This document shows, piece by piece, positions 34,278-42,742 of a DNA stretch of 64,000 bases. The position numbers and the translations under genes are program-made. The notes below the pieces were generated by a model. That model saw only the letters and a list, made by a program, of their open reading frames with translations. It was not told the origin of the DNA and did not search any database. Positions within the stretch are counted from its first letter, which is position 1. Each line of letters begins with the position of its first letter. Source of the DNA: Nocardiopsis_C rhodophaea (lineage in GTDB: Bacteria; Actinomycetota; Actinomycetes; Streptosporangiales; Streptosporangiaceae); contig NZ_BAAAPC010000009.1 of assembly GCF_039530945.1 (NCBI RefSeq), positions 124,001 to 188,000 on the forward strand, read 5' to 3'.

Positions 34278-35122
34278 GCGACACCGCGCCCCGCATGGCC
34301 CGCCGCGTGTGCGCCCACCTTATTGGGCGCACCGCCGAAGGGCGGGCCGTGGGCGTGGTGGCCCCCGAGGGCGGGTGGGCGCTGCCCGGCGCGCGGGTCC
34401 GCTTCGGTGAGGATCCCGCCGAGGTCGCCCGACGAGCGGGCGGAGCGGCGCCCGGCGCCGCGCTGGTCCCGCACGATGTGCGCAGCGAGATCGTGACCGT
34501 GCGCGACGCGGCCGGGGAACCGGTGCCCATGCATGTCGACCGCGTGTACTACACCGCGCCGGTGGCCCCCGAGGAGGCGGCCGGCCGGCCCACCCTGCCC
34601 CTGGAGCGGGCGATGGCGCTGCCCGCTCTGCCAGCGGCCGGGGCACTGGTGGAGGAGGAGCCCGCGCGGCCGACGCCCAGCCTGCGGCGGTTCGCCAGCT
34701 ACGGGATCGTCACCGACGCGGCCGGCCGCATCCTGCTGTCCAAGATCGCGCCGGGGTTTCCCGCGGCGGGGTGCTGGCATCTGCCCGGTGGCGGGGTCGA
34801 TGACGGCGAGGACGTCCGCGCAGCGCTGGAACGCGAACTGTTCGAGGAGACCGGGCAGCGCGGCGGCACCGGCGACCTGGTCACCATCGCCTGGCACCAC
34901 CGCACGGGCGAGATAGGCCCGCAGAGCCCGGACACCGAGATTTACGCGGTGTGGGTGTTCCTCCACGTGCACGTGGCCGATCCGACACCGTTGCGGGTGA
35001 TCGAGACCGACGGGTCGACCACTGACTGCGCTTGGTTCACCCCCGAGGACCTGCCACACCTGCGGCTCTCGACGACGGCGCGGCGCGGCCTCACCGCGCT
35101 GGCGACGCCCATCGCGCCCTGA
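34274..35122 (+). CDS. double-Nudix-domain hydrolase
   Basis: 282 residues; the GTG at 34274 has a perfect GGAGG and overlaps the HAD stop. The C-terminal half has a full Nudix box, GGGVDDGEDVRAALERELFE then ETGQ (about 173-196). The N-terminal 110 residues look like a second Nudix fold (VGVVAPEGGWALPGARVRFG) with a damaged box, so only one active site is expected. Together with the coupled HAD protein it could form a two-step nucleotide-sanitising pair, which is inference. Confidence 0.87.
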   Translation: MSDTAPRMARRVCAHLIGRTAEGRAVGVVAPEGGWALPGARVRFGEDPAEVARRAGGAAPGAALVPHDVRSEIVTVRDAAGEPVPMHVDRVYYTAPVAPEEAAGRPTLPLERAMALPALPAAGALVEEEPARPTPSLRRFASYGIVTDAAGRILLSKIAPGFPAAGCWHLPGGGVDDGEDVRAALERELFEETGQRGGTGDLVTIAWHHRTGEIGPQSPDTEIYAVWVFLHVHVADPTPLRVIETDGSTTDCAWFTPEDLPHLRLSTTARRGLTALATPIAP

Positions 35123-36359
35123 CCAACCACACGGCGGCGCCCACGGCCAGCACGGCGGCACCGGAGACCACCGAGGTGAGCGGCAGGCTGAACGCCAGCA
35201 CCACGCACCCGGCCAGGCCCACCACAGGCACCAGCAGCGGGGGCCGGTTCTCCTCTGGGCCCAGACGCAGCGCCGAGGCGTTGGCGATGGTGTAGTAGAC
35301 GAGCACGCCGAAGGCGGAGAACCCGATCGCCTCACGCAGGTCCACCGCGGCCACCAGCACCGCGACGACGGCGCCGACCGCGACCTCGGCGCGGTGCGGG
35401 ACACCGAAGCGCGGGTGGATCGCGGCCAGGTAGTGGGGCAGGTGGTGGTCGGCGGCCATCGCCTGCACAGTGCGCGACACCCCCAGCACCAGAGACAGCA
35501 GCGCGCCGAGGCTGGCCAGGGCGGCGCCCGCGGCGACCACGGGGACCAGGCCGGGCCACCCGGCCGCGGCCATCGCGTCGGCCAGGGGTGCGGAGCTGGC
35601 GGCCAGCCCATCGCGGCCCAGCACCATGAGGACGGCGGCGCCCACCAGCAGGTAGACGATCAGGACCCCGGCCAGGGCGATGGTGATCGCGCGCGGGATG
35701 GTGGTAGCGGGGTCGCGGACCTCGCCGCCCAGCGTGGCGATGCGGGCGTATCCGGCGAAGGCGAAGAACAGCATCCCGGCGGCGCCGAACAGCCCGAAGG
35801 AGCCGGGCCAGTCCCCCGCGAGCGACAGTTCGGCGGCATCGGCCCGGCCGCTGGCTGTGGCGGCCACGACGACCGCGGCCAGGACCGCGAGGACGGCCGC
35901 CAGGAGCAGCCGGGTGATCCACGCCGATGTTCGCACGCCCCGGTAGTTGAGGGCGGTCAGCGCGACCACGGCGGCCACCGCCAGTGGACGCTCCCAGCCG
36001 GGCAGCGCGTAGGCGGCGAACGTCAGGGCCATCGCCGCACACGAGGCGATCTTGCCGACGACGAACGCCCACCCCGCCAGGTAGCCCCAGAGTTCGCCGA
36101 GGCGTTCGCGCCCATAGACGTAGGTGCCGCCGGACTCGGGGTGGACGGCCGCCAGGCGCGCGGAGGAGGTGGCGTTGCAGTAGGCCACCACCGCCGCGAC
36201 GAGCAGGGCCACAGGCAGCCAGGCTCCGGCCGACGCCGCCGCGGGGGCGAACACGGCGAAGACGCCCGCGCCGATCATGGCGCCGGCGCCGATCGCCACA
36301 GCGTCGGCGGTGCCCAGAACTCGGGCGGGTTTCGCCTGCGAACCTGATGAGGTGGTCAT
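35091..36359 (-). CDS. APC-family amino acid permease
   Basis: 422 residues from an ATG. The APC signature IGAGAMIGAGVFAVFAPAA opens TM1, and about eleven to twelve TM segments follow (ESGGTYVYGRERLGELWGYL marks the loop after TM2). The size is typical for the cationic or general amino-acid branch. The 3' end overlaps the convergent Nudix gene by 32 bp. Specificity unknown. Confidence 0.88.
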   Translation of the reverse strand: MTTSSGSQAKPARVLGTADAVAIGAGAMIGAGVFAVFAPAAASAGAWLPVALLVAAVVAYCNATSSARLAAVHPESGGTYVYGRERLGELWGYLAGWAFVVGKIASCAAMALTFAAYALPGWERPLAVAAVVALTALNYRGVRTSAWITRLLLAAVLAVLAAVVVAATASGRADAAELSLAGDWPGSFGLFGAAGMLFFAFAGYARIATLGGEVRDPATTIPRAITIALAGVLIVYLLVGAAVLMVLGRDGLAASSAPLADAMAAAGWPGLVPVVAAGAALASLGALLSLVLGVSRTVQAMAADHHLPHYLAAIHPRFGVPHRAEVAVGAVVAVLVAAVDLREAIGFSAFGVLVYYTIANASALRLGPEENRPPLLVPVVGLAGCVVLAFSLPLTSVVSGAAVLAVGAAVWLVRARWASPAR

Positions 36360-36757
36360 GGAGGCAGAGTCTGCCGCGACAGGATCACGCCTAAGTCAAC
36401 TGGCCGATGTCGGCCGACCGAACGGTACGGAGCGGCATCCCGAACAGGGCGCATACGTGGGGTTGCGGGGGGTGGTGTGGGGATCGCTACACTCGTCGGC
36501 CCGGGAAGGCAGAAAGAGGGGTCGGCTCGTGGGCCCGCGCCGGGGCATCCACCGCACTGGGTTGGGAGACCGGCGCCCCCACCTCTCGGCCCCGGCGCCG
36601 CTTTTGCCTGCGGGACGCCGGAAAGGTAGCCGTCGTCCAGGCCGCCCACGGGCCGCGGCTCGGCCAGAACGCCAAACGCTCGGCTGGAGAGGCTCCAGCC
36701 GAGCGTCGTGGTGGGTCGGCGGCCCCGGGTGGCGGCGTGGAGGCCGGGGCCGGGCGG
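36360..36757. other. intergenic region with a promoter-like and terminator-like pair
   Basis: About 400 bp. On the plus strand TTGCGG (36463-36468) and TACACT (36488-36493) have a 19-base spacer, a plausible primary-sigma promoter, and a perfect hairpin follows at 36676-36706. No credible coding frame lies between, so a transcript of about 200 nt could be a small RNA. Confidence 0.35.
36676..36706. terminator. strong hairpin terminator
   Basis: ACGCTCGGCTGGAG (36676-36689) pairs exactly with CTCCAGCCGAGCGT (36693-36706) around a 3-base loop AGG. It lies 50 bp beyond the DUF1876 stop on the minus strand and is symmetric enough to act in both directions. Confidence 0.75.
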
Positions 36758-37033
36758 TCAGGGTCTCCACGGAGTCCCGGTGTGGTCCGAGATGTCTTCG
36801 GCCGCCACTTGGCGCAGCTGCCGGGCGAGATCCGCCAGTGCCCGCGATACCGCGAGTTCGTCGCCGATCTCGGGGACGTCTTCGTCCGCAGGGTGTTTGC
36901 GCGCCATGCCGTGACCGCGCAGACTTGACCCGTCCTCGGAGTCGAGACCCGCCTCGGCCCACGTGCGGGCGGAGTCCTCGGTGGTCTCCTCGGAGAGCAG
37001 GATGTCCACGTTCCACCGCTTCATGGTGTGCAT
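36758..37033 (-). CDS. DUF1876-domain protein
   Basis: 91 residues from the ATG at 37033, with GGTGGAGGTGGG upstream. The N-terminus HTMKRWNVDILLSEE and the C-terminal block ADEDVPEIGDELAVSRAL are diagnostic of DUF1876, a small actinobacterial family often induced by stress (dsRBD-like fold reported for relatives). It is the second gene of a pair with the DUF1918 gene (18 bp gap). Function unknown. Confidence 0.9.
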   Translation of the reverse strand: MHTMKRWNVDILLSEETTEDSARTWAEAGLDSEDGSSLRGHGMARKHPADEDVPEIGDELAVSRALADLARQLRQVAAEDISDHTGTPWRP

Positions 37034-37051
37034 TGAGCCCACCTCCACCTT

Positions 37052-37276
37052 TCAGTGCCCGGATCGGCCAGCGGTACCCCCGACCGGGCCTTGTTCGATA
37101 TGGGCGTCGGGTCCTGGGTAGACCAGGACTTCGTGGTCCGCGTCCTCGTCCAGCCAGCGGACCTGGTACGGCGGTGCCCCCTCGGAGCCCCGGACCTCGG
37201 TCACTACGCCGGTGCGGCGGTGGACGTCGTGGCGCGGGCCCTCGACCACCAGACGGTCTCCGATGCGTGCTCTCAT
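37052..37276 (-). CDS. DUF1918-domain protein
   Basis: 74 residues from the ATG at 37276, with TGGAGG upstream. The protein MRARIGDRLVVEGPR ... GAPPYQVRWLDEDADHEVLV then YPGPDA is a standard DUF1918 (SH3-like small barrel). It precedes the DUF1876 gene, the usual actinobacterial pairing, and they should share a promoter in the region 37280-37400. Function unknown. Confidence 0.9.
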   Translation of the reverse strand: MRARIGDRLVVEGPRHDVHRRTGVVTEVRGSEGAPPYQVRWLDEDADHEVLVYPGPDAHIEQGPVGGTAGRSGH

Positions 37277-37297
37277 CGCGCCTCCAGGGTCCCTCGG

Positions 37298-37351
37298 ATA
37301 TGCCCTATTCTTCGCTGACAAAGCCGCGTTTGCAATGGTCAAAGGGCATAT
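37298..37351. promoter_or_regulatory. 9-bp inverted repeat upstream of the DUF1918-DUF1876 pair
   Basis: ATATGCCCT (37298-37306) and AGGGCATAT (37343-37351) are exact complements 36 bases apart, in a locally AT-richer stretch ending 22 bases from the DUF1918 start. The spacing and position suggest two half-operators or a looped operator. Confidence 0.45.
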
Positions 37352-37409
37352 ATGCGCTGGTCGGAACGCCCCGGGGCACCGAGCGGTCCGGTGGCGGCGG
37401 TGGGTGGGC

Positions 37410-38165
37410 TCAGGAGACGCCGGCGGACAGGGTGCGGCCGCCGTCCAGGGTGAGGGTCTGGCCGGTGATCCAGGAGGCGTCGTCGGAGGCGAGGAAGGCG
37501 ATAGCAGCGGCGACGTCCTCGGGGGCACCGAGGCGGCCCAGGGGGTAGGTCGTGGCGATCTCGGCCTCGTTCGACTGCACCAGGGCGGTGGCGAAATCCG
37601 TCTTGACGACGGCGGGGGCCACGGCGTTGACGCGGATGGCGGGGGCGAGCTCGCAGGCCAGCTGCTGGGTGAGGTTGATCAGGGCGGCCTTGCTGGTGCC
37701 GTACACGCCGATGCCGGGTGCGGGGTGCTGTCCGGCCAGGGAGGAGACGTTGACGATGGCGCCGCCGTGCTCCTTCATCCAGGCCTGGTGGACGGAGGCG
37801 GCCCACGACGCGGCGGCGATGACGTTGACCTCGTAGATCTTGGCCATGGCGGCGGGGTCGATGTCGATGACCGAGCCGACGACGGGGTTGATTCCGGTGT
37901 TGTTGACCAGGATGTCGACGCGGCCGAAGGTGGCGAGGGTCCGCTCGATGACCTCGGCGCGGTGGTCGGCGTCGTGGGCCTTTCCGGCGATGCCCAGGGC
38001 GGTGTCGGGGCCGCCGAGGTCGGTGGCGGCCTCGGCGAGGGGGTCGGGCTTGCGCGCGGTGATGACGACCTTTCCGCCCTCGTCGACGATGCGCTGGGCC
38101 GCGGCCCGTCCGATGCCGCGGCTCGCGCCGGTGATGACGGCGACTTTCCCGTCGAAGCGTCCCAT
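37410..38165 (-). CDS. short-chain dehydrogenase/reductase
   Basis: 251 residues from an ATG. Cofactor motif TGASRGIG (12-19), the NNTG strand motif at 88-91, active-site S141/S142 (NVSSLAG), Y155 and K159 (YGTSK) are all present, followed by the PAVVKT motif. TARK after beta-2 suggests NADP preference. It would oxidise or reduce an alcohol/ketone; substrate unknown, resembling FabG-like enzymes. It is divergent from the methyltransferase gene, with a palindrome between. Confidence 0.93.
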   Translation of the reverse strand: MGRFDGKVAVITGASRGIGRAAAQRIVDEGGKVVITARKPDPLAEAATDLGGPDTALGIAGKAHDADHRAEVIERTLATFGRVDILVNNTGINPVVGSVIDIDPAAMAKIYEVNVIAAASWAASVHQAWMKEHGGAIVNVSSLAGQHPAPGIGVYGTSKAALINLTQQLACELAPAIRVNAVAPAVVKTDFATALVQSNEAEIATTYPLGRLGAPEDVAAAIAFLASDDASWITGQTLTLDGGRTLSAGVS

Positions 38166-38238
38166 GTCGGCCTCTCTCCCTTTTCGTCCTGTCTCGGCGC
38201 CGATCGTCGCGGGTGACCGCGAACACAGTGCACAGCGT

Positions 38239-38256
38239 ACCGACCGGCCGGTCTGT
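38239..38256. promoter_or_regulatory. TetR-type palindromic operator candidate
   Basis: GACCGGCCGGTC (38242-38253) is a perfect 12-bp palindrome, extended by an imperfect ACCG...CTGT context. Similar ACCGACCGG-type palindromes are common TetR/AcrR operators in actinomycetes. It lies 75 bp upstream of the SDR start and about as far from the divergent methyltransferase gene. No tetR gene is adjacent. Confidence 0.4.
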
Positions 38257-38325
38257 TGTGCCGACGGGGTGGCGCCGGGCTCGCCGGCGGCTCGGCCTAG
38301 GCATCGGTGCTGGTAGCGTCGGCGC

Positions 38326-38988
38326 GTGGCGCAGCACTACTTCGACTCCGATCCGGACGCGGCGCATCGGCGCGCGACCGTCGACCTCGTTCTGGCCGAC
38401 CTCCACCTCCGGCTGGAGACCGACCGCGGGATGTTCTCCCCCGACAAGGTCGACCTGGGCACGCGCGTTCTCCTGGAGAGTGTCCCGGCCCCGCCCGCGC
38501 ACGGGCGGCTGCTGGATGTGGGCTGCGGCTACGGGCCGATCGCGCTGACGATGGCTGCTCGGGCTCCCGAGGCGTCGGTGGTGGGGGTGGATGTCAATCG
38601 GCGCGCGGTGCGGCTCGCACAGGGGAATGCAGCCAAGAATCACCTGGACAATGTAGATTTCTACGTCGTCGACGCCGACGGAAACCCGGCCGAGAGCCCG
38701 TCCGACCAGGCCGCGCCGGGCACCGACGCCGCCGCGGCGCCCCCAGCCCTGGCCGGACCGTTCGACGCCATCTGGTCCAACCCGCCCATCCGCATCGGCA
38801 AGCCCGCCCTCCACGGGCTCCTGCGCACCTGGCTGCGCCGCCTGGCCCCCGGTGGCACGGCCCACCTCGTCGTACAGAAGAACCTCGGCGCCGACTCCCT
38901 GCACCGCTGGCTGGAGTCCGAAGGCCACCCCACCGAGCGCGCCGCGTCTCGCGCGGGGTTCCGCATCCTGCGCGTCCACCGGCCCTGA
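38326..38988 (+). CDS. class I SAM-dependent methyltransferase, RsmC-like
   Basis: 220 residues from a GTG. The SAM-binding motif is LLDVGCGYGP (62-71) with the acidic motif GVDVNRRAV; the catalytic-site motif IWSNPPIRIGK (about 149-159) is of the (N/D/S)PP(I/F) type used by N-methyltransferases acting on bases. The N-terminus (HYFDSDPDAAH) fits the RsmC-like group that methylates guanine in 16S rRNA. RNA base methylation is therefore likely; the exact target is inferred. Confidence 0.88.
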   Translation: MAQHYFDSDPDAAHRRATVDLVLADLHLRLETDRGMFSPDKVDLGTRVLLESVPAPPAHGRLLDVGCGYGPIALTMAARAPEASVVGVDVNRRAVRLAQGNAAKNHLDNVDFYVVDADGNPAESPSDQAAPGTDAAAAPPALAGPFDAIWSNPPIRIGKPALHGLLRTWLRRLAPGGTAHLVVQKNLGADSLHRWLESEGHPTERAASRAGFRILRVHRP

Positions 38989-39098
38989 GTCCGCCCGCGT
39001 CTCCGCGCCCGGACCACCGCGAGCGGCCGCGCCGGTATCCTGAACCCGACCTCCCCCATCACGTCTCGACCACCGCAACCACAAGGAACAGACCCCAG

Positions 39099-39662
39099 GT
39101 GAGCACGCAGCTGCGCCCAACCGACGTCAAACGGCTCAACCGCCACTGGCGCAGGCGCACCGAGGGCCGCATCGCCCTCATCGTCGAATCCGTCACCCAG
39201 CCGTTCAACCTCGGCTCGATCCTGCGCACCAGCGCCACCTTCGGGGTCGAGACCCTGTGGCTCACGGGCAACACCATCGACCCCGGCCACCCCCAGGTCG
39301 GCAAGACAGCCCTGGGAACCGAGCAGAAGCTGCGCCTGAGGCGCGAACGCACCACCGCCGACGCCATCAAAGCCGCCCACGACGACGGATACCGGGTGGT
39401 GGCCGTGGAATTGGCCACCGACGCCGCGCCACTGCACGAGGCCCCGCTGGAGGGCGACATCTGCCTGGCCGTGGGCGCCGAGGACCACGGCTGCTCCCCC
39501 GCGCTGCTCAACGGCGCCGACGCCCTCACCTACATCCCGCAGATCGGCCGCGTCGGCTCGCTCAACGTCGCCGTGGCCACCGCGGTGGCCATCGCCGAGA
39601 CCCGCGCCCGCGAGTGGCGCCAGCACGCCGACGCGGGCGCTGACGCCCCCGGCGTCGACTGA
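39099..39662 (+). CDS. SpoU/TrmH-family RNA 2'-O-methyltransferase
   Basis: 187 residues from the GTG at 39099, with AAGGA 11 bases upstream. The SPOUT motifs are complete: VTQPFNLGSILRTSATFGVE (motif 1 with the catalytic Arg), LAVGAEDHGCSP (motif 2) and IPQIGRVGSLNVAVATAVAI (motif 3 in the trefoil knot). It would methylate the 2'-hydroxyl of a tRNA or rRNA residue with S-adenosylmethionine. The short length and N-terminus fit TrmH-type tRNA enzymes. Target inferred. Confidence 0.92.
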   Translation: MSTQLRPTDVKRLNRHWRRRTEGRIALIVESVTQPFNLGSILRTSATFGVETLWLTGNTIDPGHPQVGKTALGTEQKLRLRRERTTADAIKAAHDDGYRVVAVELATDAAPLHEAPLEGDICLAVGAEDHGCSPALLNGADALTYIPQIGRVGSLNVAVATAVAIAETRAREWRQHADAGADAPGVD

Positions 39663-39854
39663 GCGCCGCTGTCCGCCGCGCGGCGCCCGCACCGTCCGTG
39701 GGCGGATTCGGCAAGATCCTCGCCGCGGGCGCGTTAAGCGGGCCATGATCGGGTAGAACCGGCGTCACCCGAGGAGACCCGCCAGGAGCGGCCCGGGGGA
39801 ATTTATTCGGCCCCTTGCTCGTATCCTCGGTATACGCGAGAAGAGAGAGGACCA
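39663..39854. other. upstream region of the CNNM operon
   Basis: About 190 bp after the methyltransferase stop. It includes GAAT-TT-ATTC (39809-39818) and the short inverted pair CGTAT / ATACG near 39830, probably promoter sequence of the CNNM operon. No further gene seen. Confidence 0.4.
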
Positions 39855-39980
39855 GTGGACCCGTCCCGAAGTACCGGCAGCGTCCTCGCAGGACGCTGTG
39901 CCCCCGACCCCGACGACCCGTCTTCACCAGGCGGCGTGCGCACCGGAATTGACCGCTCCGAGGCGGTGCGCGCGAAATGA
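39855..39980 (+). CDS. 41-codon leader ORF coupled to the CNNM gene
   Basis: A GTG at 39855 follows GAGAGAGGA with good spacing. The protein begins MDPSRSTGSVLAGRC, continues with APDPDDPSSPGG, and its TGA (39978-39980) overlaps the ATG of the next gene as ATGA. A perfect hairpin, CAGCGTCCT (39878-39886) with AGGACGCTG (39890-39898), lies within it just before the acidic-proline codons. Acidic-proline runs near the N-terminus cause ribosome destabilisation in low Mg2+ in known leaders such as mgtL, and CNNM proteins are Mg2+-linked, so a sensing leader is plausible but inferred. Confidence 0.6.
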   Translation: MDPSRSTGSVLAGRCAPDPDDPSSPGGVRTGIDRSEAVRAK

Positions 39981-41380
39981 GTGTCGTCTTGAGCATCCTT
40001 CTCGGAGCCCTGGTGGTCCTGGTGATCACCGCGGCCACGGGCTACTTCGTCGCCCAGGAGTTCGGCTACATGGCCGTGGACCGCTCCCGGCTGAGAGCCC
40101 GGGCCGCCCAGGGTGACTCCGGTGCCCAGCGTGCCCTGGGGATCACCGGCCGCACCTCGTTCATGCTCTCCGGAGCCCAGCTCGGCATCACCGTCACCGG
40201 CCTGCTCGTCGGCTACGTCGCCGTGCCCCTCATCGGCTCGGGAATCGGCCAGCTGCTGGGCGGCGTGGGCGTACCGACCGGCGTCGGCATCGCCACCGGC
40301 GCGGTGCTGGCCCTGCTGTTCTCCACGGTCGTGCAGATGGTGTTCGGTGAGCTGTTCCCGAAGAACCTCGCCATCGCCCGGCCCGAGCCCATCGCCCGCA
40401 GGCTCGCGCTGTCGACCGGGGTCTACCTGCGGCTGTTCGGGTGGATCATCCGGCTGTTCGACCAGGCCGCGGTCCTGCTGCTCAGGGCGGTGCGCATCGA
40501 GCCCGTCGAGGACGTCCAGCACGCCGCCACCCCCCGCGACCTGGAACACATCGTCAGGGAGTCGCGGGTCAGCGGTGACCTGCCCGCCGAGCTGTCGACG
40601 CTGCTGGACCGCACGCTGGACTTCCACGACCGCACCGCGGGCCATGCCATGATTCCCCGCCCCCAGGTGACCTCGGTCGAGGGGGGCGACCCGGTCAGCC
40701 GGGTCGTGGAGCTCATGGCGCTGGGCCACTCCCGCTTCCCCGTCCTCGGCGAGGACGTGGACGACATCCTCGGGGTGATCTGCCTGCGCGACGTCCTCGC
40801 ACTGGGCGACCGCGACCTGGACCGCATCCCGGTGGCCAAGGTGTCGCGTCCCGCCGTGATGGTCCCCGCCTCGCTGCCGCTGCCCAGCGCACTGGACCGG
40901 CTGCGCGAGGCCGAGGACGAGTTCGCCTGCGTCGTCGACGAGTACGGCGGCCTGGCGGGGGTGCTGACCACCGAGGACATCGCGGAGGAGCTCGTCGGTG
41001 AGATCGCCGACGAGCACGACCCCGAAGAGGCGGGCGAGGTCCGCGCGGGTGAGGACGGCACCTGGGTGCTGCCCGGCGCGGTGCACGTGGACGAGGTCGA
41101 GCGGCTGCTCGGCCACGACCTGCCGCAGGGGGACTACGAGACCATCGGCGGCCTGATCATCAGCGAGCTGCGCCGCCTGCCCGAACCCGGGGACACGATG
41201 GAGGTGGAGCTGCCCCGCAACGCGGGCGCTCACGACGACGAGCCGACCCGGTCCATCACGCTCAGCGTGCGCAGCGTCGACCGGCACGTCCCGTCGACGG
41301 TCCGGCTGGAGCTGCACGAGGCGCCGGCGTCACGGGACTCCGACCACGATCTGGCCAACGGCCGGGAGGTGAACGCGTGA
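39977..41380 (+). CDS. CNNM/CorC-family (hemolysin-like) membrane protein, first copy
   Basis: 467 residues from an ATG. The DUF21/CNNM transmembrane domain covers about 1-200 (start MSVVLSILLGALVVLVI, motif AQLGITVTGLLVGYVAVPL and FGELFPKNLAIARPEP). A CBS pair covers about 215-340 (MIPRPQVTSVEGG, RFPVLGEDVDDILGVI, FACVVDEYGGLAGVLT). A CorC/HlyC transporter-associated domain ends it (about 350-440). The family exports or balances Mg2+ or Na+. It is coupled to the leader ORF before it and to the next gene (GTGA overlap). Confidence 0.93.
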   Translation: MSVVLSILLGALVVLVITAATGYFVAQEFGYMAVDRSRLRARAAQGDSGAQRALGITGRTSFMLSGAQLGITVTGLLVGYVAVPLIGSGIGQLLGGVGVPTGVGIATGAVLALLFSTVVQMVFGELFPKNLAIARPEPIARRLALSTGVYLRLFGWIIRLFDQAAVLLLRAVRIEPVEDVQHAATPRDLEHIVRESRVSGDLPAELSTLLDRTLDFHDRTAGHAMIPRPQVTSVEGGDPVSRVVELMALGHSRFPVLGEDVDDILGVICLRDVLALGDRDLDRIPVAKVSRPAVMVPASLPLPSALDRLREAEDEFACVVDEYGGLAGVLTTEDIAEELVGEIADEHDPEEAGEVRAGEDGTWVLPGAVHVDEVERLLGHDLPQGDYETIGGLIISELRRLPEPGDTMEVELPRNAGAHDDEPTRSITLSVRSVDRHVPSTVRLELHEAPASRDSDHDLANGREVNA

Positions 41381-42390
41381 GCGATATTAACCCGTTCCTC
41401 GCTCTGCTCATCTCCGCGGGCATCGTGGCACTCAGCGCGTTCTTCGTCGCCATCGAGTTCGCGCTGGTGGCCGCGCGCCGCTACCGGCTGGAAGAGGCCG
41501 CCGAGACCAGCGTGTCGGCGCGGGCGGCGCTGCGCAGCGCCCGCGATCTGTCGCTGCTGCTGGCCGGGTCGCAGCTGGGCATCACGCTGTGCACGCTGGC
41601 GCTGGGTGCTATCACCAAGCCGGCCGTGCACCACCTGGTCGAGCCGCTGTTCGACTGGTGGATGCCCCACGCGGTCTCCACGGTGGTGTCGTTCACCCTG
41701 TCGCTGGTCGTGGTGACGTTCGTGCACCTGGTCGTGGGCGAGATGGCGCCGAAGTCCTGGGCTATCTCGCACCCGGAGCGGTCGGCGACCCTGCTGGCGG
41801 TCCCGATGCGGATCTTCATGTGGGTGACGCGGCCGGCTCTGGTGCTGCTCAACGGGATGGCCAACTGGTGCCTGCACCGGGTGGGTGTGTCGGCCGTGGA
41901 CGAGGTGGCCGGCGGGCACAACCCCGACGACCTGCGGGAGCTGGTGGACCACTCGGCCAAGGCCGGCGCTCTGGACGAGGACCGCCGCGACCAGCTCGCC
42001 AGCGCGCTGGAGGTCAACTCCCGACCGCTGCGCGAGATCGTCACCCCCCGCGACGAGCTGGCCGGGGTCGCCCTCGGAGCCTCTCTGGAGGAGGTCAAGC
42101 GGGTCTCCCGGGAGTCGGGCCACCTGCGCCTGGTGGTGATGGACAACGGGTGCCCCATGGGGGTGCTGCACGTGCGCGACGCCCTGAACAGCCCGCCGGG
42201 GACGACGGCCGCCGACCTGATGCGGCCGGTACCCACGCTGGCGGCGACCACGCCGATCTACGCGGCGCTGAGCATCATGCGCGAGAGCCGCGGCCACCTG
42301 ACCCTGGTGGAGGACGGCGGCCGACTGGTGGGACTGGTGACGTTGCAGGACATCTTGGACGAGCTGCTGCTCCTGGAATCGACAGCCTGA
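41377..42390 (+). CDS. CNNM/CorC-family membrane protein, second copy
   Basis: 337 residues; the GTG at 41377 overlaps the first copy's stop. A DUF21/CNNM domain occupies about 1-195 (GSQLGITLCTLALGAITKP, VVGEMAPKSWAISHPE) and a CBS pair follows (LRLVVMDNGCPMGVLHV, LTLVEDGGRLVGLVTL), but the C-terminal transporter-associated domain of the first copy is missing. The pair is a common actinobacterial arrangement, presumably forming a heteromeric ion transporter. Confidence 0.92.
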   Translation: MSDINPFLALLISAGIVALSAFFVAIEFALVAARRYRLEEAAETSVSARAALRSARDLSLLLAGSQLGITLCTLALGAITKPAVHHLVEPLFDWWMPHAVSTVVSFTLSLVVVTFVHLVVGEMAPKSWAISHPERSATLLAVPMRIFMWVTRPALVLLNGMANWCLHRVGVSAVDEVAGGHNPDDLRELVDHSAKAGALDEDRRDQLASALEVNSRPLREIVTPRDELAGVALGASLEEVKRVSRESGHLRLVVMDNGCPMGVLHVRDALNSPPGTTAADLMRPVPTLAATTPIYAALSIMRESRGHLTLVEDGGRLVGLVTLQDILDELLLLESTA

Positions 42391-42421
42391 CGCCCAGGAG
42401 GCGGCACACCCGCGGCACCGT

Positions 42422-42455
42422 GAGGTGGCCGGGCCCCCGGGGGCCCGGCCACCTC
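42422..42455. terminator. 17-bp perfect hairpin terminator of the CNNM operon
   Basis: A 34-base perfect palindrome: GAGGTGGCCGGGCCCCC followed immediately by its complement. It lies 32 bp after the CNNM stop. Like many actinobacterial terminators it lacks a long T tract. Confidence 0.75.
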
Positions 42456-42710
42456 TGTGCGGGGAGCCCGGACGCTCCGGCACGCGGTGTCGCGCGGCGG
42501 CCACGGTGTACTCGCCGATGCGGCCCGAGGCGCCCCGACCCGCCACCGAACTCCTGAACTCCGGCGTTGACGAGCTCCCCTACACCGGTACCGGCCATGG
42601 CGGGCCTCCCCTGATACGGCGACCGCGTCCGCCGCCAACGTAGGTAAACGACCACCGTTTTCTTTGTGGGGTGTCCAGATCACTGCTGGCCCGGCCCCGC
42701 ACACGCCAAA

Positions 42711-42742
42711 GGCCCCGGGCCGCCGTGCGGCGGCCCGGGGCC
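42711..42742. terminator. 14-bp hairpin terminator of the ohr gene
   Basis: GGCCCCGGGCCGCC (42711-42724) pairs exactly with GGCGGCCCGGGGCC (42729-42742) over loop GTGC, about 70 bp downstream of the ohr stop on the minus strand. Confidence 0.7.

Noticed and set aside
36487..37548. Plus-strand frame through the DUF1876/DUF1918 region
   Set aside because: Runs through a perfect terminator hairpin and opposite two well-recognised genes.
42422..42455. Palindrome as an attachment site or transposon end
   Set aside because: Its position right after an operon end and GC-only stem fit a terminator better.
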